Made by a program: the position numbers and the translations under genes
Part shown: in pieces, positions 46,154 through 55,949 of the stretch
Numbering within the stretch: the stretch's first letter is position 1
Layout of the letters: every line of letters begins with the position of its first letter
Origin: Topomyia yanbarensis
Taxonomy: Eukaryota; Arthropoda; Insecta; Diptera; Culicidae
NCBI RefSeq assembly: GCF_030247195.1
Contig: NC_080671.1
Span: 412,558,044 to 412,622,043 of the forward strand
Length of the DNA stretch: 64,000 nt
Direction: 5' to 3'
The notes under the pieces: model-generated
What the model was told of the DNA's origin: nothing
Seen by the model: the letters and a program-made list of their open reading frames with translations, nothing else
Databases searched by the model: none

Positions 46154-47320
46154 TTATTTGGCACGGCTCAAGGCGTTAGCTTTACGGAGCCGTGGGTCTT
46201 TTATAAATTTACATGATGTAAACAATAAAAATAATAAACAATGCTTAGATGGATCCCGCACGCGCGACTTGCCATTGCGCGCGGAGATCCGTTTTCGTGT
46301 CGGGGAAATATTTGCATCCACGTCAACTATATCATGGGGGTCATTTGTATCTCTGTCGTCTTCGCACATGTCCGGGTCATCATCAGGGTTATTGCCTTGA
46401 TGTTCGCAATCAGTTGTTGTTCCTACCTTCTTTCCCATTCGGGTCACGAGCGTGAACCCTCCGTCATTGCTAGTAGCTCCTTCATTGATGGTATTAGCTG
46501 TTGAGTTTGTGGTACTTGACGCGGCTTTCGCATTATTGCTTGAACAGTAGCCGCAAATTTAGCAACCGTTTGTGGCTCAGAGAATGATATTGGAGACTGA
46601 GTTTTGGTGTTTCTTTCTGTAGATGAGCTTTTCTTAGCGGTTTCTGGGCAGTTTTGTCCGTAACGTGCTGTTTGTTCACAGAACTGGTACGTGTTAGTTT
46701 GTGCTTGATATGTACATAGAGTTCGCTGTTTACTGGTATCACCCCCTTCTGTTGTGTACTGCAGGGTAAGGTAGGAGGGAATGGGTTGGTCTATCCGCAT
46801 TCTCACCACAGAAACACCATTTGAAATACCTTGAAAGTAGTTCCTCCACGTATCCTACATAATGGATTCCACTTCTCCGAAATACGACATGAATCTTTTA
46901 ATAACTACTTTGCAAGTACGTGGTGCCAAATCATGTAGTTTAACTTCCACGTTTCCGTTATCCATATAGGGGAAAGAGGGTAACAGTGGACCTATGAAAA
47001 CGTATTGTTTTCATAGTTCCACTGTTACCCTCTTTCCCCTACACAGGGATCTTGATTTTTGCCGGGTCACAATCCAGAACGTGTTTCAAGTTGTTTTGCG
47101 AAATGAATCTTTTCGCCTGGGCGAATTTGTTGAACGTTATCATCACCGCGTGTCTGACGTGCTCCAACTGGATTAAACTGACGTCTGAAAACCGAAGCTG
47201 CATTTTCTCCTTCAGCAAATGTTCCACATCACCAATACTCGGTCTTATGCGGAATGACCGGAAGTCAATTGCCATCGTGTTAGCCCGAAGAATCACATTT
47301 TATTGTCGAGACTCAGTCAT
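46154..47320 (-). pseudogene. ORF1 (Gag-like) of copy B, broken
   Basis: The ATG at 47,320 opens MTESRQ and meets a stop at codon 7. The frame then continues NVILRANTMAIDFRSF and VEHLLKEKMQLRFSDVSLIQ. Near IKIPV it is cut by the 71-bp palindrome, resuming YMDNGNVEVKLHDLAPRT on the other side. One more stop precedes TWRNYFQGISNGVSVVRMR. The knuckle region has CEQTARYGQNC, then SFSEPQTVAKFAATVQ. The last part reads ISARNGKSRVRDPSKH and runs on into the 3' region because the stop present in copy A is missing. Confidence 0.82.
46969..47039. mobile_element. 71-bp near-perfect palindrome inserted at TA
   Basis: The sequence starts GGGGAAAGAGGGTAACAGTG and ends with its reverse complement, with a 34-bp stem, one mismatch and a very short loop around CGTATT. 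TA stands on both sides (46,967-46,968 and 47,040-47,041). Copy A keeps an uninterrupted frame (IKIPVYI) at this place. Taking out the palindrome and one TA restores the same codons here, so this is a true insertion. It is far smaller than ordinary MITEs. Confidence 0.9.
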
Positions 47321-47474
47321 CTTGATAGACTAATAGTAACGGTTCTCTTTGTTCTTCAGACAAAGCACACAAGAAAAAAGCAACTGCTTGCGCTGGCTTG
47401 GGTAGGAGCAGAGAGCACACTGTTATTGTGACTGATGCCTTTGGTGGTTGAGAATAGACTGAATCAAAAGATAT

Positions 47475-50145
47475 ATTTATATCTTTTGATAATAGTCCGG
47501 CGTCCAATCCGGGCCTCCGAAAAAATCTTGAAAGTTTGAGCGAATTCCATTTCTGTTATAATAAATGTGAAAAAGCGTTACATTTCCGGCTAACTCAAAA
47601 AAATCTTGTTTCGAGAAAAACGCAGATAAAGTTTTCACACAAAGGGTATATATAAATGGCGTTGCTACAGAATTGAAAATTTGAACATCACTATATTGTT
47701 ATTGTTTTTCATTTTCTGGGATATCATTTTTAACATCCTAAAACACATTTTTAACCAATACATAAAATTCCATTTTTTTTAATTCCACAGTGATGTAACC
47801 CAATTAATACAGAAAACAAATGGTAGATAAAATAGGTCATATGGGCACAGAAGAACAGAAGTACATAAAAACTGAATAACAGAACAGATAAATGATGAAG
47901 ACACTGACTCTCATTGATTGGGAATTCTATTTAAAATCAAAACTTCACTTCGTCGACAAGTCAATATTTCTCTTCCTAATTAAAGAGCTGTAAAACAACT
48001 TTTCTCAATTGATCAATAAATCGAATAAATGAAGCATTACTCTTACTGCACTTTTTCCAGTTCGACAGCATCAACCCTGAAACAACCCCACTTTTATGAC
48101 GGAAGAAAAAATCCTTCCACCGTTATTCCTTGATTTGCATCACTGAACAATGTGCAAAGTGAACAATCAGCATCAAGAGGGGCAACCCGACAAAAGTCTG
48201 CATTTCCCGTTCTCTCCCCCCAACCATGCTGAAAAGTTTATTGTTTTTAAAGCACCCTCATCGGTTGAATGAAGAGTGCCTTTAGTGAAGACGGTGAGAA
48301 AATTACGATAGCTACTAAGCCTCTCACCACCATCACCCTCCGTCAACTTTTTCCTTGCAACTAGTTTCCCACTAGTTTCATCTTATGCCTTCCTTCGCAA
48401 ATCGCACTCATCCAATAGCATAATGAGCACGTCAACCAGAGAAGGGACACTAACCTACTGATGGCCGCGGTTGGCAGCGTGGTCTGACCGAAGAAAAACC
48501 ATAATGAATGAGAGAGCATTATGAATAATAACTCTAAAATGACACTCTGATGAATTAATTATATTTAATTGGAAAATTTCTTTTAATTGAAAATAATGAG
48601 CATCCGTAGCACCACGCAGGCTTGTTTCTGCACGCGGTATGTGACGCTCACTGACAGCCTGAGTGACTGACTGACTGACTGACTCATCGACTAAACTGTC
48701 ACAGAGAAGAACGGAGCCTTATCCAGCAACAGAAATCATTATACAGCCACAAACAATTAGGTTGCGGGGGTGAATGCCAATTTGTACCTTATTGCGATGA
48801 AAGGCTTTCAAACGAAAATAAACGAAGTGAAAATAGGAATTCATTAGTGATTGCTTATTAGCTAGTACGACGTTTCAACGAACTAGAAGTTTTTCTGCAA
48901 AGTCATAATTATAAACACTATTTTGGCTGTGTTGGCTTCGTTTGGCTCTTGATTCTTTCTTTTCGGCAATAGAGTACTCTTCTGACTTTTTTTGGTCCGC
49001 TCGCCTGTTTAGTCCTAAATAGGATTAATCTTGAAAAACTTGAAGCACAAGAAACTTGTACTAAACTTGTCGCATCTACCCATTGAGAAAACTGCGAAAC
49101 TTTTTTTCCTTTACTCTGCCACTGTTAGCTAGTTTCATCCAATGAAATTAACTTTATAAGTTACAAGGACATTTCAAAGAATGCTCAACAAATCGACATG
49201 CAGCAATACTCGACTCGAACTGAAATGTACTTGATACTCAAAAACCCATCCCTCAGTGAGGAAGATCACGAGCGCAAATAACTTACATAATAGTGACCGC
49301 TTTTGATAATCCATTCCAGTATCAGATCAGTTTGATTTCTAATGCACATCGATTTCTATTGTTTCGCAATCCACAGCAGAGTGGTTCCTGTAAAGCTAGC
49401 ATATCCTTGCAACTTTTTCTTTCCATGACAAAAATGATCCATACACAAAACAGCAAACATTTGTCGACGGTGAACAGACAAAGAGAACAATGAATCGTAC
49501 CTACGGTTGAAGGCGAAATTACTTTTGCCATCACACAGCAGCTGGTCAGCTGCGTTATCATTATCAACCACATCAAACTGATTGATTCTGTTCGGTTGAA
49601 CGGAGAAGGAAAAAGGTACTAAACGTAGAAAGCGATCTGTTCAGAAATATGAATGGAGGAAAACGAGTATGGAATGCCTACACCATGAAAGGACTATTAT
49701 TCAAAGCCCGACTAGACAGCAGTGTATGTTTTCAATTATTCATGTTCATAAAAGTTCAATTTTTTTTATTTTTTAACGACATTCAATTAGCTAGAGATTA
49801 CTTAGTAGGGAAAGTATGCAAATTTTAGAATCATAGTACTCAAGTACTATGAATATGAAATATAGAGATCGGAGAACTCCTTTCACTAAGTTAGTGTCAT
49901 ATTCTGATGAGATGAACTCGAAACGCAAATTCCATAATTTAGTTATAGTTTTTTGCGCATATCGCTCAGAAATACTTCTAAGAATAGATTCCAATAGATA
50001 AACCAAAACATTTTTGATATCATGGCATTAAAATTTTAACTAATGTTCAACATAGTTAAAATACCACGCATTTGCACACAGAAGGCTGCGCTTCCCAAGT
50101 CTGGCACGACAGATTTATGTACCTAACGCGCAACGCTTCTATGAA
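47475..50145. other. Unique non-coding sequence after a repeat edge
   Basis: The first 110 bp (TTTGATAATAGTCCG, CGGGCCTCCGAAAAAATC) are the end of the dispersed repeat. From about 47,650 to 50,145 no repeat or gene is evident. A (GACT)n run sits at about 48,664-48,687. The sequence lies upstream of the promoter at 50,146-50,197 and may hold its regulatory elements, which is inference. Confidence 0.4.
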
Positions 50146-50200
50146 TGACGTCATCATCGACTATTTAAAGAGCGGATTTGGTCGGGCAAGCTCAGTTGCC
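50146..50200 (+). promoter_or_regulatory. Core promoter: CRE, TATA box and initiator
   Basis: A perfect cAMP-response-type palindrome TGACGTCA lies at 50,146-50,153. A TATA box TATTTAAA lies at 50,162-50,169, and an arthropod initiator TCAGTT at 50,192-50,197 whose A is at 50,194. The TATA box starts 32 bp before that A, the standard spacing. The following 100 bp are GC-richer, rich in CAG, and free of long open frames, like a 5' untranslated exon; GGTGCGT near 50,317 could be a splice donor. The downstream gene is not visible in this window. Confidence 0.5.
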
Positions 50201-51283
50201 TCTTGAACAGCAGGCAGAGCAGAGCACTGCGCTGCATGCTCCCACAGCCAGTGTAGCAGAGGCTAGCGTCGTGGTACTAGTTGTCTCTAGTCAAAAGCGT
50301 TGACTCATTTTGCTTGGTGCGTATCTTCCATTCGTGTACGGACACGATGTAATGGCACAGCTTTTTGATTCAAGCACGGTACACCGTTCGCTTGGGTTTA
50401 TTGTTTGAGGCGAATGTGTAGGTATATCTAAGTGTTGCGTGTATGATACAAATCTGATCTTTCGATGCGCGAAGCGAAAGCTTTCGTTTTTTCTTTGTGT
50501 TGTCATTTCCATGACAGGCTAAGGAGACGAAAACTTTTTTAGCAACAAATTCACGCGAATGGATAGAAGAAAGTGCAACGAAGGTTTATTATTTACGTTT
50601 CATCAATTTATTGATTCCACGAGATTCATTTCCACTCAACCTATCCCACTTTGATTCTACCAATACATAGGTACTACAAAGCCTATCTATTAATGAGTGG
50701 ATGCACTGTTACTCAAGAAATCGCTGCAAAAAATGCATCTAAATCCATCCATAAAACTATTTTCGATTCTTGTATATGTTTTACTTCGATATATGACTAA
50801 GACCACTGCATTCGCTACATTTATGTGTACTTTAGGAAAATTATAATAACAGCAAAATAAAAGTATAAAGCTTGTCCTATACAAGAACTGTGACGGTATT
50901 GTCTAAAACAAAACTTTTAAGCATCGGTCTGGTTGTTTACCGCACACAATAGAAAACTTTTTAAAATTTTAAAGCAGTTCCACAATTAGTTCGGTTTTCC
51001 ATCGCAGTTTTCTGTCTGCTTTCTTTAATCGGATTCGATCGCTCATTGTAAATAAAATGACCTGATGAGCAAGACGGTTTGATTCATGAAGTGAACTGTA
51101 GAAAGAAATGTTTGATTAATTATTAATCCAAATGTAATAAGAAATTAAATATTTCACGTATTGCAGTCCTACGTCTGCAATTCGTACAACCCCTAGAGCT
51201 GTCCCCTTGTAGTTTTTTTTCCTACTGTAGCTGTACAGCTAGGTTCTCGGAAGGAATCCCCATCAAAATCACACAGTACAATT
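50201..51283. other. Possible 5' exon, then unique non-coding sequence
   Basis: The first ~120 bp would be the leader driven by the promoter just upstream. After that I see no gene. The minus-strand open frames at 50,291-50,512 and 50,690-50,884 have no recognisable features. Confidence 0.35.
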
Positions 51284-51531
51284 CGTCGGTGTTAAGTCAG
51301 AACGGACTTAGTCGCAAAACATAAAAAAATGAGATAATGATTGCACTGGATAAAGAATTTCGTCAGCTACATTCAACTTTTGCCAGAATTGAAATATGTA
51401 ACAATAAACAAGAATTATGGAAAAAAATAATTTCCAATCATAATGTAAAGGATGCTGCGATTCAAACTTTAAACTCGTTTTTCTCGAAATATATATTTTG
51501 TCGCTTGGTCCTGTCTGACTTAACACCGACC
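51284..51531. mobile_element. MITE of 248 bp, GTCGGTGTTAAGTCAGA ends, copy 1
   Basis: The ends are inverted repeats of ~30 bp (GTCGGTGTTAAGTCAGAACG and the complement of GACAGGACC...). AATT stands on both sides (51,280-51,283 and 51,532-51,535), a likely 4-bp duplication. The interior matches the inverted-strand sequence of copy 2 at 59,671-59,896, for example GAGAAAAACGAGTTTAAAGT. The open frame across it is not conserved. Confidence 0.82.
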
Positions 51532-51579
51532 AATTGCAGACGAGACAGGCAATGTCGCCCACTAAAACACCACTTAAGG

Positions 51580-52870
51580 CCAATTGCAGCGGGCCGTGAT
51601 TCTGAATGTGTTATTCATTGTACGGTTCAGATATGTTGAGACTCGCGATCGCGTGTATCATCGCGAAGGGCTCGAGTATTTTTACGTCAACGTGTTCAAT
51701 CGCGTGTGTGTTTGTATGTCGCGTGTGCTAACGTGTATATAATTTCGCGTGCATAAATTCAATTTTATAATTTTATAATGCGCGCGGACCGTTAATATAA
51801 TACTTAATTTTTGGTGTACGGCTCAGATGCTAGAAAAAGTTAGATCTTCCATATCACTAGAGTTTCCGGTCATGTCGCCATGGAACGTGTTGTCTAGTCT
51901 AGGTCCAAGTGAATCTATGGACCTAAGTTTTAGGTTCATGTTTGAGACCGTGTTTGAAACTTCGTGCTAAAACGTTCACCTTATTACCGGGGTATTATCA
52001 AGTTTCCGTGATCGCGGGTGTAGGTGTGCGTTGTAGATCGTTGTATCGACTCGCGTGTACAAAAAATCGATTTTGTAACCATGTCATTCATTCACATGTT
52101 TGCGTCCGTTCTTGGATGGCCACACGGACCATCATTCTGATATTTAGTTTTCGATGTACAATTCATATTCTGACAGGGAGTGAGTTCCCCATATCACTAG
52201 AGTTCCCGGTCATGTCGCCATGGAACGTGTTGTCCAGTGTATATGAGAACTTTCTTTTTATAAATGGTCCTATTGACGGCATGGACCTAGTCTGCTAATA
52301 CCAAGGATAGAATCTTCGGGAAAAACCGATTCATGACCGTGCGAGCGTGGGAGTTTTTAGGTGCCATGGATGGTCGCGAAGGGCTTAAGCATTTGTATGT
52401 TAGCGGGTTTGTCACGTGTATGTGACTTCGCGTGTATAATTTCGATTTTATAATCTTGTGGCGTGTATTCTTGAATGATCGCGCGCGGATCTTGAATCGG
52501 ATGCTTAATTTTTAGTGTATGGTACAGACGGTAGAAGAGAGCCAGTTTCCCCATATCACTACAGTTCCCGGTCATGTCGCCACGGAACGTATTATCTATT
52601 GAATATGAGCGTCATTTTTTTCGATTGGTCCAACTGAAGGCATGAGTCTAGGTCTGCTAGGACCATGGATAGACTTCCGGATGTGACTGTTTTATGATCG
52701 CGCGAGTGGTGGGTTAATGCTTGATATCGCTTTTGTAAGTTTATAGGTGCTACAACGTTTCCTTAACTACCGGGGTGTTTTAATGTTGGTGAAATCGCGG
52801 GCATAAGTATGTGTAGATGATTGAAATTACATGGTCGCATTTATGATCAGGTTTGTGCTATCGCGAAGGC
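51580..52870. repeat. Three ~340-360-bp tandem units, GC-rich, 5'-UTR-like
   Basis: The motif ATATCACTAGAGTTCCCGGT followed by CATGTCGCCATGGAACGTG occurs at 51,851, 52,191 and 52,553, giving periods of 340 and 362 bp. Other shared words are TTCGCGTGCATAAATTC and ACCGGGGTATTATCA. The start (GGCCAATTGCAGCGGGCC) and parts of the first unit match 3117-3475, the 5' block of the first non-LTR fossil. The array may be a tandem promoter array of that family. No coding frame is supported. Confidence 0.7.
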
Positions 52871-53415
52871 CACGAGCGTTTCTACGTTTGTACCTGTATG
52901 AGTATAGATAGAGTATAGTATAGAGATATATTAAAAAATGAATCAGAACATGTCAAATAAAGAAAAGCGATGCAAAGAGATTGATTAGAAGTGTATAAAC
53001 TGACTGATACTATTTTGGTATACATGAGCAATGGAAAAGCAAATAAATATAAGTACAAAAGAAAATTAAAATAGAAAACGCATGTAACGTGCAATCGAAC
53101 TACTTTAACTCGTCTAGTATTTCATTTACTTATTTATTTTAAGCTGATCGGGAATGGATGATTCACGTTCGTTGTTAAATTAATTGTACCTTAATTTATC
53201 CAATTCGACCTTCCCGAATGAATAGAATCGAATACACAAATTGAGCACCGGAATTATTAGCCACTATTCTACCATATACGACGCCAGTTCTTCGTCCATT
53301 TCCCTGACCCAACTGTCACAAATACTCAGAAGAACACATCCATAGATAGACATACGATTAACACATAACAATTGTACACCAGTACCAAAAACTACAATTA
53401 TTATAAAAAGACAAC
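52871..53415. other. AT-rich intergenic sequence
   Basis: I see no gene, repeat or element here beyond a short TATAG-rich start. Confidence 0.4.
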
Positions 53416-53418
53416 TAA

Positions 53419-53751
53419 GGGACCATCCATAAATGACGTAGAATTATATGGGGGAGGGGGGAGTTATCTATTTTGTGATGATGTGTACCGACAGGGGGGT
53501 AGGGGGCCATGTCATGCTTTTTAAAGGGGGTATAGGGATTGACCTTATGTCACGACAATCTTACTCGTTTCATCTAACTAACAGCCTTTTTTATTCTTTT
53601 AAATTTTTGCGGGTACAAGTGGGGGGAGAGTTACCGTCAAGCTATGTAATTACCAGGGGGGGTATTTAGAGGTTTGTGACGAAATGCTACGATGGGGGAG
53701 GGGATGTGAAAAATTCACTCAAAAAATTCTACGTCATTTATGGATCGTCCC
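53419..53751. mobile_element. MITE of 333 bp, GGGACCATCCATAAATGACGTA ends
   Basis: GGGACCATCCATAAATGACG at the left is mirrored by CGTCATTTATGGATCGTCCC ending at 53,751. TAA stands on both sides (53,416-53,418 and 53,752-53,754). A 3-bp TAA duplication is typical of the PIF/Harbinger superfamily. The interior is G-rich with GGGGGAGGGG runs and no coding capacity. Confidence 0.85.
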
Positions 53752-53754
53752 TAA

Positions 53755-55014
53755 TAGGTTTTACCTTGTGTATATATTTAAATTAATTTAATTAGCCTGT
53801 GCACGATGTCGAAGTCGACCGGTAAATGGACACACAATATCGTCCACTGTGAGCTCTGTCCACAGACATTGCCATTAAACTGTGGAACAATGTCATTAAA
53901 CACGGCCAACATCAAAAGTCAATCCACGTCGATTCGCCAGCAGTCAATGCGCACAGGCTAGTGGTTGAACGTTAGAACGTTAGGCAGGTGCAGAGTATGA
54001 AGGCCCATAAGCCCTCTCGGTCTCCTCGATGCACCGCATCGAGGCGTAATGCAATAACCATCTTAAAGCAATTGTCTGTCAGAGGTTCTTTAGCAGTGAT
54101 GCACTCAATATGCTTGATGATGTTTGCAATACTGTCAAACCGCTCAACCTAGGAGAGGGGGTTTTAAACAATTATTTTCCCTAATGGAGGAAAAATAGTT
54201 ATTAGCGACATTTTTCTCCATTAAGGCGAAATATAGCGTAGTGCATTTGTTTGTTGTTTTGTTTTTCAGAAATACTCATGTTCAATAATTTTTTTTCATA
54301 ATTTTCAACCAAAACTTAATTTTGTATTTTTGCAGGGAGTTGGATTGATAAATAGAAAAAGGGGATCAAGTCTCCTCAGTCTCCCCTGTAAATCCGAAAG
54401 CAGCTCCGTCTAAGCAACTCGATGTCGTTTCCGCTAAGATTTTATCCAAGACTTTAACATAAAGCACCCTAACTCTACTGGAGTGCCAACCGGAACATTA
54501 GGATCGATACCAGTAATTATCGTAATTATCGAATACTGTCGGTATAACACGGATGTGAATAAGGATTTCATTGAAATTGATCCACGGACCGATAGCCACG
54601 ACATTTCACTAGCCTACACCCAAAATCCGACGGGTATGTTTCTATTGCTTTTGGGTAAGATTCTATTGTGTTTTCGGTAACAGACAATACAATTGCGCAT
54701 TGCGGTATTAAACTCATATTCCCGCAAAGGTAGTAAACGGTGGAATGACGAATTTCGGTTGCTGTTCATGCATGCGCATCACACAATCAAACACTTTTTC
54801 AGTATGTGTCAACCTCGGCTCTGTTCGGATGTAGGATAATTCGGTCGATTGCTATGATAGTATTAGTACCGAGTCAAACCAACCGGAATCCTGGCGGATC
54901 TCTGACCAAATTCAGGCTGGAATCTGCCCCAATATTGGCAGAAACCAGCCAGAATTACGGATTTTTTACTGGGTAGGTTGGATAGTAGAATAAAAAGTTT
55001 AGGCGGTTTCTGGA
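53755..55014. other. Non-coding sequence
   Basis: No gene is supported. A plus-strand frame at 54,483-54,680 has two hydrophobic stretches but no homology I can name. The segment 54,820-54,980, ending CCAGAATTACGGATTTTTTA, looks like part of a small repeat. Confidence 0.35.
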
Positions 55015-55220
55015 TCCGGCCTAGCTGCCAGATCCGGACCAGTCCCCAAATCCAGACCTCCCGGATCCCGACACGTGCCCAGTTCCGAACCAGCTCCCGG
55101 ATCTGGACCAGTACCCGGATCCGGACCAGTATCCGGATCCGGACCAGTACCCGGATCTAGCCCATCCCCTTTTCCCCTTACCAAGTCCGGACCTGAACCA
55201 GACCCAGACCTGGTGCTTAG
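55015..55220. repeat. Minisatellite, 18-bp unit CCAGTACCCGGATCCGGA
   Basis: Three clean units lie at about 55,109-55,160, with more decayed ones on both sides. Read on the plus strand it encodes a GSGPVP-like six-residue repeat, and on the minus strand GPDPGT. Both strands are open, as is usual for a GC-rich repeat whose unit length is a multiple of three. I do not believe it is a protein. Confidence 0.8.
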
Positions 55221-55739
55221 ATCCAGACAAGTGTCTGCATCCGGACCCTCGGTTCGGATACGTGGATCCAAACCATAGGTCTTGCTTCCCGTACATGGCG
55301 GGAAGGACTGTTCATGTTTTGTGCAGTCGCTACCTTGCTGTTAACGTCCGTGATAGAAAAGAAATTTCAATTTAACACCAGCCGAAATGCCCCACCACTA
55401 TTCCGAGTCGTTTTTTCTGACTGTGCTTTGAAGCTAGCCGAGTGTGAGCCGATCTTCATATACGGAATGTGTCGTGTAGAGAAAATCGAATCTCGTCTTT
55501 GTCCACATAGTGTTCACTTCACTTGATGCGCAATACAATGACAAGCGAAGTGTTACACACTTCCAGACAATCCGACGCGATAATATTTATTGAATAAGAA
55601 TTGATGAAACATGAGTGCGACGCAGAGAAGATTTGAATGTGTTGGTATTGCCGTTTGAGGAATTTTTTTGTTGTGACCGTTTTAGCATAAAACGTCTTGC
55701 TATTAGAGCATTTTTTTCTTATTACCGTAAAGGTATTAC
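55221..55739. other. Non-coding sequence
   Basis: Nothing recognised. The short frame at 55,314-55,526 has no supporting features. Confidence 0.35.
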
Positions 55740-55949
55740 GGCCGAGTTTTGGGTGTAGTAAGCATGGGTAACACTTCCCTGAAATGGCGAATGGGCTAAC
55801 GGTACTGGCTGCCCCCTATCTGCTTGCAAAAGTAACCGTGGCATCATCTAGAGGCGACTACCTACTACGGGCATAGATAGGGGCCTCGAGTCGGGACCCA
55901 AAAAGCCTAGAAGAAACAAAAACTAACAAAAATAAAAACAATTCTAACG

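Larger units (their letters stand above)
46140..47462 (-). mobile_element. ORF1-only non-LTR element (half-LINE), copy B
   Basis: On the minus strand the element starts CAGTCTATTC at about 47,461 and ends in an A-run at 46,140. It is flanked by a 12-bp target duplication with one difference (ATCGAAAGATAT at 46,128-46,139, ATCAAAAGATAT at 47,463-47,474). It has the same parts as copy A: 5' region, ORF1 with a knuckle, the CCACGGCTC...GAGCCGTG hairpin at 46,162-46,194 and CAAATAAACGA before the tail. There is no ORF2. A 71-bp palindrome later inserted into ORF1. Confidence 0.85.

Noticed and set aside
54999..55271. Glycine/proline/aspartate-rich protein
   Set aside because: All frames on both strands are open because of the 18-bp GC-rich minisatellite; there is no start context or neighbouring exon.
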